Shown: piece by piece, positions 26,332 through 35,199 of the stretch | How the letters are laid out: the number at the start of each line of letters is the position of its first letter | Numbering within the stretch: the stretch's first letter is position 1 | Source: Deltaproteobacteria bacterium | Lineage (GTDB): Bacteria > Desulfobacterota > Desulfobacteria > Desulfobacterales > Desulfobacteraceae | Assembly (NCBI GenBank): GCA_027858995.1 | Contig: JAQIBP010000061.1 | Location: 21,834-85,833, forward strand | DNA length: 64,000 nt | Direction of reading: 5' to 3' | The notes under the pieces: generated by a model | Database searches by the model: none | What the model was told of the DNA's origin: nothing | What the model saw: the letters and a program-made list of their open reading frames with translations, nothing else | Translations under genes and position numbers: made by a program

Positions 26332-29124
26332 ATGGAGAAGATTTATATGGAATCAAGGGCAAAAAGATACCATTTTCTTTCCACCTTGTACCGAGATGAA
26401 ATTTCACTAGAATTAATTAAAAACATGCAAAAAGAACAATTTCTTACTGGTTTACTTGAATCTGTGAAAGGCTGTGGATTCATGGATCTCAAAAGTGGTG
26501 CAGAGGTCATGGCTTCCTGTCTGAGAAAAGAAGATCCACAAAAATTGTATAAAGAATTAAGCTATGATTATGCAGATATTTTTCTCAATGCCGGAGCAAA
26601 TCCCGTATTCCCCTATGAATCGGCCCATACAGGCAAGAAACCTGTGCTTATGCAAAAACCTGTTGTCACCCTCAGAGAGTATTTTAGAAAGTCAGGGGTA
26701 CACAAAAATCCTGATTTTAAAGATCTTGATGATCACATTGCTGTTGAAATGGAATTTTTAAGATACCTTCTTGAAAAGCAGGATACAGATATGTATATCA
26801 AATTTTTTAAAAATACATATTTAAAATGGGTCAATTCCTTTTGTGATCAACTGTCTACTTCAGCAAGCTCAGAATTCTATCAGGCACTTGCCCATTTCAC
26901 ACGAGGAGCGTTAATGTGTGAAAATATGCGAATTGATGGTTTCACCAGAGGTGAAGAGACCACCCAGAAGATGATGGAAGCCTGTGCTATCCTGGATCTT
27001 GATTCAGCATATTTCACACTGCAAGAAGGAGTGGTTGAAAAAGAGCCTACAAAGGAAATACCTAGCCATTGTTACACCTGCGGTGCCTTGTGCGGTATGA
27101 CAGCAAAAGTAAAAGACGGTATATTAACAGGTGTTTCAGGACTTCCCGGTGACCCTAAAGGCGGTGGAAGGATGTGCCCTAAAGGCGCTGCATCTCCAAG
27201 TCACCTCTATTCACCGTACAGGCTTAAAGCACCCCTTATTAAAGAGAACGGCCGTTTCCGTAAGGCAAGCTGGGAAGAAGCCCTTGATGCTGTTGCAAAA
27301 GGTATAAAAAGTATAGAACCTGCAAAATTAGGATTCTTCAGAGGCAATGATTTTGTAAACTGGATACATGAAGGACTTTTTGATCATCTGGGATGTCCCA
27401 AAATGACCCACAGGCCCATGTGTGACAATGCCAACCGTATGGCAAATGAACATAACCTCAATGACAAGAGACCGTGGATTAATTATGAGGAATCTGATTA
27501 TATTATCCATTTTGGTATGAACGAACTTGCCACTTCCTATGGTCAGCGAAAAACTACCCATTTGAAAGCAGCCCTCAAAAGAGGGGCAAAATTAGTAGTT
27601 TTTGATCCCAGAAGATCAGATACAGCTGCTGCTGCTACAGAGTGGATTCCTGTAAAACCTGCAACAGATGGTGCTGTTGCGCTTGCCATGTGCTATGTTA
27701 TTATCAAAAATGAACTCTATGACAAAGAATTTGTCAAAAACTGGACCCACGGTTTTGATGAACTTAAGAACAGGGTACTTGGCAATGAAGATAAAATTGC
27801 CAGAACCCCTGAATGGGCGTCTGAAATCAGTGGTGTTCCTGCAGATACCATAGAACGGATTGCCGTGGAATTTGCCATGGCTGAAAAGAAAGGTGTTATG
27901 TCCTGGACCGGAGTGGCACAAGTTCCCAATGGAATGTATGGGACTGCTGCATTACAGGCTTTGAATGGACTATGCGGTACATTTGATGCCCCTGGAGGAC
28001 CATCTCTTCCTTTTAAAAGAAAATTGAAATCTCCATGGGGAGAAGGGCAGGAGAAACCCCCCAAGGGATCTGCACCCAAACTCCACAAATATACCATGTG
28101 GTCTGGTTGGGGCCCAGCCAATACACTGTCTGCTGTAGAAGCAGGCAAACTCAAAGGAATGATTCTCTATTTTGGTGATCCAGTCCTTTCCTGTGGTAAC
28201 CAAGAAGATTCTATAAAAGCCATAGAAAAAATGGAATTTAAGGCTGCCATTGAAGCATATATGTGTAATAGCGCCCTGTTGTGTGATGTTATCCTTCCTG
28301 ATACCACATGGCTGGAACAAAGTCAGATTAAACCTGACTGGCTTTACGAAGCTTTTATTGCCTACTATGCAGAAATAGTCGAGCCCATGTATGACACAAT
28401 GCCTGTGTGGAAAATAACAAAAGAGCTGGCTAACAGGCTTGACCTGGGCAAATATTTTCCATGGGACAATATTGAAGATGCATTCCGTAACCAGATGGAG
28501 GGCACTCCCTGGTCTTTTGATGAGCTTAAGGCAAAAGGATTTATTATTACAGATAAGGCAGAATATTTTAAATATAAAAAATGGGGAAGTATTAACCCAC
28601 CGGAAGGATATGGCAGCTCAGGAAAGAGTAAAACAGGAAAATATAACTTTGTTAACCCTGTTGCTCAGGAAAAGGGGATAGATCCTTTACCAGACTATAA
28701 AGAACCTGACAAAGAGTTACAGGCTGACAAAGAATATCCATTTATTTTTGGTAATTTCCGGCTGTTTGGTCATGAGCATTCTTCAACTTTTAATAACTTT
28801 CAGCTCATGAAAACAAATCAAACAAATTTTTTGTGGATAAATAAAATCGATGCTAGAGAACTTGCCATAGCTGAAGGTGACAAGGTCAGACTGCAATCCC
28901 CATGGGGCAGTGTGGAAACAGTTGCAAGTCCCACATGGTCAATTATGAAGGGAGTTCTTGGCAGCCCGGGAGGTTTTGGACATATTCGTGGGATTGAAGG
29001 CGATCCTAAGTTTCAAATCTTAGGCGGGATCAACACTCCTAGTATCATGAAATCAGATGCTTCTGAAAAAGATGGAGGAACCACGATACTAAAATATATA
29101 AAAACCAAAGTAGAGAAAATATAA
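26332..29124 (+). CDS. TorD-like chaperone fused to a molybdopterin (bis-MGD) oxidoreductase
   Basis: A 930-residue fusion. Residues 1 to about 225 are a TorD/DmsD-type maturation chaperone domain (Glu- and Leu-rich helices, with YDYADIFLNAGANPVFPYES as core motif). From 245 on it is a DMSO-reductase-family catalytic subunit. Cys247, 250, 254 and 282 would bind a 4Fe-4S cluster. Cys364 in PMCDNANRMA is the probable Mo ligand, and a C-terminal cofactor-binding domain follows. No Tat signal is possible behind the chaperone, so the enzyme should be cytoplasmic. No ferredoxin-like or membrane-anchor subunit adjoins. The substrate is unknown, but the TauE-type exporter nearby suggests sulfur chemistry. 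RBS AAGGAGG is strong. Confidence 0.87.
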   Translation: MEKIYMESRAKRYHFLSTLYRDEISLELIKNMQKEQFLTGLLESVKGCGFMDLKSGAEVMASCLRKEDPQKLYKELSYDYADIFLNAGANPVFPYESAHTGKKPVLMQKPVVTLREYFRKSGVHKNPDFKDLDDHIAVEMEFLRYLLEKQDTDMYIKFFKNTYLKWVNSFCDQLSTSASSEFYQALAHFTRGALMCENMRIDGFTRGEETTQKMMEACAILDLDSAYFTLQEGVVEKEPTKEIPSHCYTCGALCGMTAKVKDGILTGVSGLPGDPKGGGRMCPKGAASPSHLYSPYRLKAPLIKENGRFRKASWEEALDAVAKGIKSIEPAKLGFFRGNDFVNWIHEGLFDHLGCPKMTHRPMCDNANRMANEHNLNDKRPWINYEESDYIIHFGMNELATSYGQRKTTHLKAALKRGAKLVVFDPRRSDTAAAATEWIPVKPATDGAVALAMCYVIIKNELYDKEFVKNWTHGFDELKNRVLGNEDKIARTPEWASEISGVPADTIERIAVEFAMAEKKGVMSWTGVAQVPNGMYGTAALQALNGLCGTFDAPGGPSLPFKRKLKSPWGEGQEKPPKGSAPKLHKYTMWSGWGPANTLSAVEAGKLKGMILYFGDPVLSCGNQEDSIKAIEKMEFKAAIEAYMCNSALLCDVILPDTTWLEQSQIKPDWLYEAFIAYYAEIVEPMYDTMPVWKITKELANRLDLGKYFPWDNIEDAFRNQMEGTPWSFDELKAKGFIITDKAEYFKYKKWGSINPPEGYGSSGKSKTGKYNFVNPVAQEKGIDPLPDYKEPDKELQADKEYPFIFGNFRLFGHEHSSTFNNFQLMKTNQTNFLWINKIDARELAIAEGDKVRLQSPWGSVETVASPTWSIMKGVLGSPGGFGHIRGIEGDPKFQILGGINTPSIMKSDASEKDGGTTILKYIKTKVEKI

Positions 29125-29126
29125 AA

Positions 29127-29498
29127 ATGACTATAGCAGCCGTAAAATCAATTTTCATTGGTGTCGGTGGATCCTTGATCCTTGCTGTTTTTTGCTCAAC
29201 CTTTATTGCAATGGATAAAATTTTACTTATCATGCCCCTGTTTATCGCCTTTAATGGCGCAATGACCGGTTACAGACTGGTGGAAGTTCTGAAAAATCAG
29301 ATTAAAAATATTCCTGTTTTTTCTCTGGTGCTTGGAATTGGCTGCGGAGCATTAACCTTTGTTGCTGTAAATTTTGCAGGATCATTTATCCAAGGTGTAT
29401 TATTGCTTCATATTTATGATTTGCTGATTTACATGGCAGTATCAGGATTTACAAGTTATCTGGGGGCAAAACTTGCTGTCAGATATTTTAATTTATAA
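29127..29498 (+). CDS. Four-helix membrane protein downstream of the molybdoenzyme
   Basis: A 123-residue, very hydrophobic protein with four predicted membrane helices and short loops. It begins 2 bp after the molybdoenzyme stop, so translation is coupled. No haem-ligand pattern or named family is evident. It could be a small transporter or an anchor for the cytoplasmic enzyme. Only the topology and operon position are supported. Confidence 0.65.
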   Translation: MTIAAVKSIFIGVGGSLILAVFCSTFIAMDKILLIMPLFIAFNGAMTGYRLVEVLKNQIKNIPVFSLVLGIGCGALTFVAVNFAGSFIQGVLLLHIYDLLIYMAVSGFTSYLGAKLAVRYFNL

Positions 29499-29507
29499 AA
29501 GGCACGG

Positions 29508-29572
29508 CCTGTCCTGAATAGGACAGGTCACAAAATAATATGAAAGAGTTGAAATTTAAATTCACTCTTTCA
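29508..29572 (+). other. Two adjacent hairpins before the TauE-type gene
   Basis: CCTGTCC (29508-29514) pairs with GGACAGG (29521-29527). TGAAAGAGT (29541-29549) pairs with ACTCTTTCA (29564-29572), extended inward by GAA/TTC-type pairing. No clean T-tract follows either. They may process or partly attenuate the transcript between the enzyme and exporter genes. Confidence 0.5.
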
Positions 29573-29611
29573 TACAAAATTTATAATATTTTTTTAAAAA
29601 AGGAGAACCAA

Positions 29612-31303
29612 ATGAAGAAAACGTGTATCTATTTTATTATGATGACGCTTGTTTTATTATTGACTGCGTCGGGATCTTTTGCCCAGGGAATATCATCATC
29701 TTCCTATAAAGCAGGAGATATGGTTGAGGTTACAGGTAAAATTGCTCCGGGCCAGGATTTATATGTTGCCATTGCCCAAACTGACATGTTTGCACCAAAA
29801 GACACTGATGGCGCATTTGAAATTAAAAGATTTGAAAAGGATAGTAAAAAGGCAGGATTTGCCTTAGATACAAAGATTCCACCCCTTTATTACATGATTA
29901 CCAATGTACCGGAAAAATTCGGTAAGGTAGACAAGAAAAGATTTGGCGGTCCTTCGGTTCTTCTCAAAAAAGGACAGGGGATTTACAGCACCACCATGTT
30001 CTATCTGAAAAAGAAATTAGGTGATGTGGATGCAACGGCCCGCGGTATGCTCGGACCAATCAAATCAGATGATCAGTGGAATTTTTTCAGGTATGCCAAT
30101 GAGGGTTCATATGGTATCAATACCATTGTTAAAGAAGGTAACAGAAAAGGTAAAGTTGTTATTTTTTCACGATCCATCATTGGTGACGAATCAAACGGTA
30201 ATTACTGGGACAAGGGCACATCCATAAAATTGGATAAAGCAACCGGCGAGTTTACAGCCTCTTTTAAATCTTTCAGACATACTCCTCCTGACACCAAATT
30301 TGATGTTTATGTGAATGGTGCAAAAATCGGCGACTATAATGTAGAGAAAAATGGATTCTGGCTCTCCAAGGCTTATAGGTATATGAATCCTTTATGGATT
30401 GTTATCGGTGCTATTCTCGTGGGAACCTATTTCTCCATGATCGGTGCAGCCGGTGGTATGCTCATGGCAGCTTTCCAGGTGCTGGTAGTTAACACCATGG
30501 GCCCTGTGGGTATAAATGCAGCCAATGTATTAAAACCTTCCAATATTGCACTGACACTGTTTTCTCCTCTTGGATCATTCTACCGGTATGCAGTGGTTGA
30601 AAAACGTGTTGCATGGCCAGTCGGACTCTCCTTTGGTGTGGGTATTTTTATTGGCTCCATCTGGCTTGGTAAATATGTATCAGCAATTCTTCCCATGAAA
30701 GCTTACAAAGAATGGCTGGCTATCCTGGTGGTTATCATGGGAATTAAGACCCTTATGGAAATGACTCCAAAGGCCATGAATAAAAGAAAAAATATCAAGG
30801 CCATGACCCAGAAATTTAATAAAGAAGTTGCCGCAGCCAAAGCTGAGGGACGTTCAGCACAAATGGGCAGTATTGAACCCGTAAAAACAGGTTTGACCGA
30901 TTACAGGTTTAAATTCTGGGGTGAAGAATTCACGATCAACCCATTGCTTTTTGCATTCCTTGGTATTTTTATTGGTATCGTATCCAGATCCTTTGGTATT
31001 GGCGGCGGCTTCCTTCTCGTTCCTGCCATGACCACTCTGGCTGCTCTTCCCATGTATGTGGCAGTTCCTATATCCTTGATCGGTACCTGTTTTTCTAGTA
31101 TCGGCTCCTTTATCGGATATCTCATGGCAGGATACCTGCCTGACATGACACTTGCCATTGCCATTATTATCGGCGGGTTTGCAGGTGGTATGCTTGGCAG
31201 CCGTGCACAGAAAATGTTCTCTGAAATGACCTTAAAGGTTGTTCTTGCAGTTACACTGTTTTTCTTATTCTTCAGGTTCTTTAAGATTGAAATCTGGATT
31301 TAA
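29612..31303 (+). CDS. TauE/SafE-family exporter with N-terminal extracytoplasmic domain
   Basis: A 563-residue membrane protein. A signal peptide (MKKTCIYFIMMTLVLL ... SFA) is followed by a beta-rich extracytoplasmic domain of about 240 residues. The TauE/SafE permease then has eight or so helices in two halves (GAAGGMLMAAFQ ... GIGGGFLLVPAMT). The halves are parted by a charged cytoplasmic loop (about 425-460). The family exports sulfite, sulfoacetate or related organosulfur anions. The start is ATG 29612 with AGGAG 10 nt before; a longer frame from 29540 is only leader. It is the last gene before a terminator, so it belongs to the molybdoenzyme operon or a shared region. Confidence 0.85.
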   Translation: MKKTCIYFIMMTLVLLLTASGSFAQGISSSSYKAGDMVEVTGKIAPGQDLYVAIAQTDMFAPKDTDGAFEIKRFEKDSKKAGFALDTKIPPLYYMITNVPEKFGKVDKKRFGGPSVLLKKGQGIYSTTMFYLKKKLGDVDATARGMLGPIKSDDQWNFFRYANEGSYGINTIVKEGNRKGKVVIFSRSIIGDESNGNYWDKGTSIKLDKATGEFTASFKSFRHTPPDTKFDVYVNGAKIGDYNVEKNGFWLSKAYRYMNPLWIVIGAILVGTYFSMIGAAGGMLMAAFQVLVVNTMGPVGINAANVLKPSNIALTLFSPLGSFYRYAVVEKRVAWPVGLSFGVGIFIGSIWLGKYVSAILPMKAYKEWLAILVVIMGIKTLMEMTPKAMNKRKNIKAMTQKFNKEVAAAKAEGRSAQMGSIEPVKTGLTDYRFKFWGEEFTINPLLFAFLGIFIGIVSRSFGIGGGFLLVPAMTTLAALPMYVAVPISLIGTCFSSIGSFIGYLMAGYLPDMTLAIAIIIGGFAGGMLGSRAQKMFSEMTLKVVLAVTLFFLFFRFFKIEIWI

Positions 31304-31328
31304 CCCTTAAGGGATAAATGAACCTTGA

Positions 31329-31381
31329 AACCCGTGTGCTGAATCTTTATAATAGCTGAATCAGCCACGGGTTTTATTTTT
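31329..31381 (+). terminator. Rho-independent terminator after the TauE-type gene
   Basis: AACCCGTG (31329-31336) pairs with CACGGGTT (31366-31373). The stem is extended inward by TGCTGAATC against GAATCAGC with minor mismatch and followed by TTTTATTTTTTT. Confidence 0.8.
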
Positions 31382-31491
31382 TTATTGCACTTACTAATAT
31401 AAAATCTTTCTTTGTGTTCCTGGATTTTCAATGCTACGCTAAAAAAAGTATTCATAAAATATAATCAAAAAATCATAGCTGGTTATAAATC

Positions 31492-34143
31492 ATGCAGATA
31501 AAAAATTTATTCAGATACTGGACTTTTCAAATGTTTTCCCCTGGAACTGTTTTAAGGGAAAAATATGAAGCTTTTAAAAAGCTATTGGAATATGATAAAA
31601 AAGCCCATGAATTCATGGCTGAACTCGAAGATATATTTTACAATCAAAAAAAAAATGATTTCCAGACTGTTGTAAAAACCTATGACCAGTTTGCTGCTTC
31701 AGCTTACGGTATGGTTGAAGAGCTTTTAAAAATGTGCCCCTCCAACTATTGGAGTTTGAAGGACTATTTTAAAAAATTTGATTTTTATATAAGGTTCATG
31801 CTTGCTCCGCCAGACTTTGATTTTTCACCGCCATTTACAATTGAGTTTAATAAAATATCATCATTTGATGAAGCAATAGCAGGCAAAAAAGCTTTTTGCC
31901 TCTCTCATCTGAACAGAGAACTTCATCTGCCCACACCCAATGGCTTTGTCATTACAACCAATGCTTTTCATTATTTTTTACAAGCCAATGATTTACAGGA
32001 TGCCATTAATGAAAAATTGACCAAATTGGACATAAGCGATGTCTCATCATGTGAGCAGATAAGTATAGAAATCAGAACAATGATACTAAATGCAGATGTC
32101 CCAGATGATATTGTCATAGCCTGCGACAATGCCATGAAAAGTTTTGAAGCCAGAGGCAATATCAATTGCAGGTTCGCGCTTCGAAGCAGTGCTGTAAAAG
32201 AAGATGGAGAAATTTCTTTTGCCGGCCAGTATAAAACCATGTTAAATATGGGCAAAAATGATATTTTCAATGGGTATAAACAGGTCATTGCAAGCAAATA
32301 CTCTTCCCAGGCACTTTTTTACAGAATCAGCCATGGAGTTCCTGACCATGATACTCCCATGGCGGTATTGGTCATTGAAATGATTGATTCAAAATCATCT
32401 GGAGTAATATATTCCAAAGATATTGAAAACCCCCTTTCAGACAATTTGTTAATTCATTCTATCTGGGGACAGGGAGAGCTTCTTGTGGAAGGAGAAGCTG
32501 CCTGCGATCTTATTGCAATCTCAAAGAAAGAACCAGACAAGATTGACAGCATTAAAATTGCTGCAAAAGAGAAACAGATGGTGCTGTCCCAAAATCATTC
32601 AGCTAAAGAGAGTCAAATCAAAAATGATCAAATAGAGGAAAATCAAACAAGAATAATTGATACAAAAAAAAATCTAACCTATGATCTCTCCTTAGATGAA
32701 TTTTCTGCATTAACCCTTGCAAGATGGGCAGTAAGCCTTGAGAACCATTTTAATCAACCCCAGGATATTGAATGGTGTCAGGATCAATCCGGCAAACTTT
32801 TTATTCTCCAGTCAAGGCCCCTGAATATACATCGGGATATACATTTAGATAAAATCCAAAATACAGCAAAACAAAACAAAGTTCTTAAAATTATAAATGG
32901 CATTAAAATTGATAATAAAATTATCTGCTCCAAAGCCCAAACCGTATGCCGTGGAGTCGGATCAGGCTCAGTTTACAGGCTTGAACAGATATCACAAATC
33001 ACACAAATTCCCAACGGATCAGTGCTTGTGGTTAAACATGCTCTGCCACAATTTGTCATCGCCATAAACAAAGTAAATGCTATTATTATAGAGTCAGGAA
33101 GCTTTGCAAACCATTTTGCATCCATTGCAAGAGAATTTAAAATTCCAGCAATTGTAAATATACGCAATGGATTTAATAATCTTGTACAGAGAAATTGTGT
33201 GACCGTGGATGCAGACAGAGGCATAGTGTACGATGGGATTGCAACCCCTTTAATGGGAAATATCAAACCCAGAGAAGACAATTTTAAAAACAGCTCTTTT
33301 ATGATCAAACTGCGGTATGTAATTAATTTTGCAGCTCAACTAAAACTCACAGAGCCTGAATCTGATTCTTTTGCACCCGAGGCATGCAGATCTCTGCATG
33401 ATATCATCAGGTTTGTCCATGAAACAGCTGTCAGAGAAATGTTTTCAATCGGCAAGAGAAAAGGAGGGCGAAAAAAAGGAGCTAAAAAACTTATATTAAA
33501 TATACCCATGCTCTTTTATGTCCTTGATGTAGGTTCTGGCATAAACAATAATCAAAAAAACGCAAAGATATTAAAATCTGATGATATTGCAAGTATTCCC
33601 ATGCAGGCAGTATTAAAAGGACTTTTACATCCTGGAATCTGCTGGTCGGAAACAACTCATTTTGACTGGGAAGAGTATGACAGGATTGTCATGGCAGGTG
33701 GTATTATCAGTGCAGATTCATCCATGTTTGGAAGCTATGCAGTGTTGTCAAAGGAATATTTGAATGTAAACTTCAGGTTTGGATATCATTTTGTTATTTT
33801 AGATACTATATGCTCTTCTTCCAAAGAAGATAATTATATACTTTTCAGATTTTCTGGCGGCGGGGGCACTCCGGAAGGGAGAACCATCAGAGCTAAGTTT
33901 ATTAAAGGCATTTTAACAAGACTTGGATTTATGGTTCAAATCAAATCTGATCTTATTGATGCTGAATTTAAGAATGGGTCATTAAAAATCATGGAAAAAA
34001 CTCTTGATATGACAGGACGACTGCTCGGAACTACAAAACTTATGGATATGTACCTTAAAAAAGACTTGGATATAGAATTTCTAATTGACGATTTTATGAA
34101 TGGGCGATATGATTTCCGCTCAACAGTGAATGATAAGCCATAA
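31492..34143 (+). CDS. PEP synthase-like protein with swivelling phospho-His domain but no TIM barrel
   Basis: An 883-residue cytoplasmic protein. About 1-115 is a helical region of unknown kind. About 120-445 is a PEP/pyruvate-dikinase ATP-grasp domain (RFALRSSAVKEDGE; FILQSRPLN at its end). About 480-580 is the mobile phospho-histidine domain, with His in SGSFANHFASIAREFKIPA. The last 280 residues match no domain I recognise. They replace the expected C-terminal PEP/pyruvate-binding TIM barrel. It may therefore phosphorylate another acceptor instead of making PEP. It is followed 18 bp on by the phosphatase-like gene, which may reverse its action. Confidence 0.78.
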   Translation: MQIKNLFRYWTFQMFSPGTVLREKYEAFKKLLEYDKKAHEFMAELEDIFYNQKKNDFQTVVKTYDQFAASAYGMVEELLKMCPSNYWSLKDYFKKFDFYIRFMLAPPDFDFSPPFTIEFNKISSFDEAIAGKKAFCLSHLNRELHLPTPNGFVITTNAFHYFLQANDLQDAINEKLTKLDISDVSSCEQISIEIRTMILNADVPDDIVIACDNAMKSFEARGNINCRFALRSSAVKEDGEISFAGQYKTMLNMGKNDIFNGYKQVIASKYSSQALFYRISHGVPDHDTPMAVLVIEMIDSKSSGVIYSKDIENPLSDNLLIHSIWGQGELLVEGEAACDLIAISKKEPDKIDSIKIAAKEKQMVLSQNHSAKESQIKNDQIEENQTRIIDTKKNLTYDLSLDEFSALTLARWAVSLENHFNQPQDIEWCQDQSGKLFILQSRPLNIHRDIHLDKIQNTAKQNKVLKIINGIKIDNKIICSKAQTVCRGVGSGSVYRLEQISQITQIPNGSVLVVKHALPQFVIAINKVNAIIIESGSFANHFASIAREFKIPAIVNIRNGFNNLVQRNCVTVDADRGIVYDGIATPLMGNIKPREDNFKNSSFMIKLRYVINFAAQLKLTEPESDSFAPEACRSLHDIIRFVHETAVREMFSIGKRKGGRKKGAKKLILNIPMLFYVLDVGSGINNNQKNAKILKSDDIASIPMQAVLKGLLHPGICWSETTHFDWEEYDRIVMAGGIISADSSMFGSYAVLSKEYLNVNFRFGYHFVILDTICSSSKEDNYILFRFSGGGGTPEGRTIRAKFIKGILTRLGFMVQIKSDLIDAEFKNGSLKIMEKTLDMTGRLLGTTKLMDMYLKKDLDIEFLIDDFMNGRYDFRSTVNDKP

Positions 34144-34161
34144 TATTTAAAGGAGGCCTGA

Positions 34162-35199
34162 ATGTCACCATACAGTGTCACCTGGATAACAAACAGCCTA
34201 TCTGTAGGGCGTGCACCAATGTCTTATGCCGAGTTTGAATCCATAAAAGCACAGGGAATTGATGCCATTGTAAACCTTTGTGCCGAATTCAGCGACCTTC
34301 ATGAGCTTGAAGAGTCTTCAGGCTTTGAAGTCTATTATCTTCCCATATGGGATGAAGATATTCCCAAAATAGAAGCCATGGAAGATGCACTTGCCTGGCT
34401 TGATGAGGCAATTTATCTTGGGAAAAAAGTACTTGTTCACTGCAGGCACGGAATTGGAAGGACAGGTACCTTTGTTACCTCATATATGATTAGAAGAGGG
34501 CATACTCTAAAAGCTGCGGAAAAAAAATTAAAATCATCAAAGGCAAACCCTTCCAATTACGGGCAGTGGAAACTGTTAAGAAAATATGGGAAAAAATCAG
34601 GAGTTCTGAAAATAAGAGAACCCTCCTTAGAAATTAAAAACAGAGTTGATCTCAATCCTTTTTTTTCTGATTATGAATCACTTATAAAAAAAATTGATCA
34701 GGAAGTAAAAAATCAACCAGAACAAGATGGTATCAGCTGTGGCAGAGATGATTCGACCTGCTGCTCTGCACCCTTTACTATTCAGTTGATAGAGGTTATT
34801 TATCTGCATTCCAAAATAAACAGACACTTTACCTCTGCACAGAGAGAGACACTGATTTTAAGAGCAGTTAAAACCTATAAAAAAGAGAGTATTTTATTAT
34901 GCCCGTTCAATAAGAATTCATGCTGTGAAGCATACGAGATAAGACCTGCAAGATGTCGAATTTATGGAGCACATAAATTTTCTAAAGACAAACAGGAAAT
35001 TCAAGACCTGTTGCTTGAACTCTCTCAAACCCTGTTTCTTGCCTTTTCAGGAAAATTTCAACCGGATATGAATTTTACATTTACCACAGCAGACACTATT
35101 TCAGGAAAATTTGTTCAAAAATGTTTTCACTATATGTCTGATATTGAAAGAGAGAAAAAAGCATTGGGAAAAATGATCACACAAGAGATGACAAAATGA
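34162..35199 (+). CDS. Dual-specificity phosphatase fused to a YkgJ-type Cys-cluster domain
   Basis: A 345-residue fusion. Residues 1 to about 150 are a cysteine-dependent protein phosphatase with the P-loop HCRHGIGRTG (nucleophile Cys94, Arg100) and a general-acid Asp in PIWDEDIP. Residues about 190-300 carry a YkgJ/UPF0153-like cysteine cluster (CGRDDSTCC ... CPFNKNSCC ... RPARCRIYG), thought to bind zinc or iron-sulfur. It has a strong RBS (AAAGGAGG). The stop overlaps the next start by 4 bp (ATGA). Placement between a His-phosphotransfer protein and a kinase-like protein suggests a local phospho-relay, which is inference. Confidence 0.83.
   Translation: MSPYSVTWITNSLSVGRAPMSYAEFESIKAQGIDAIVNLCAEFSDLHELEESSGFEVYYLPIWDEDIPKIEAMEDALAWLDEAIYLGKKVLVHCRHGIGRTGTFVTSYMIRRGHTLKAAEKKLKSSKANPSNYGQWKLLRKYGKKSGVLKIREPSLEIKNRVDLNPFFSDYESLIKKIDQEVKNQPEQDGISCGRDDSTCCSAPFTIQLIEVIYLHSKINRHFTSAQRETLILRAVKTYKKESILLCPFNKNSCCEAYEIRPARCRIYGAHKFSKDKQEIQDLLLELSQTLFLAFSGKFQPDMNFTFTTADTISGKFVQKCFHYMSDIEREKKALGKMITQEMTK

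Noticed and set aside
29540..29611. Upstream start for the TauE-type protein
   Set aside because: It lies within a hairpin and puts 24 residues before a clear signal peptide; ATG 29612 has AGGAG.
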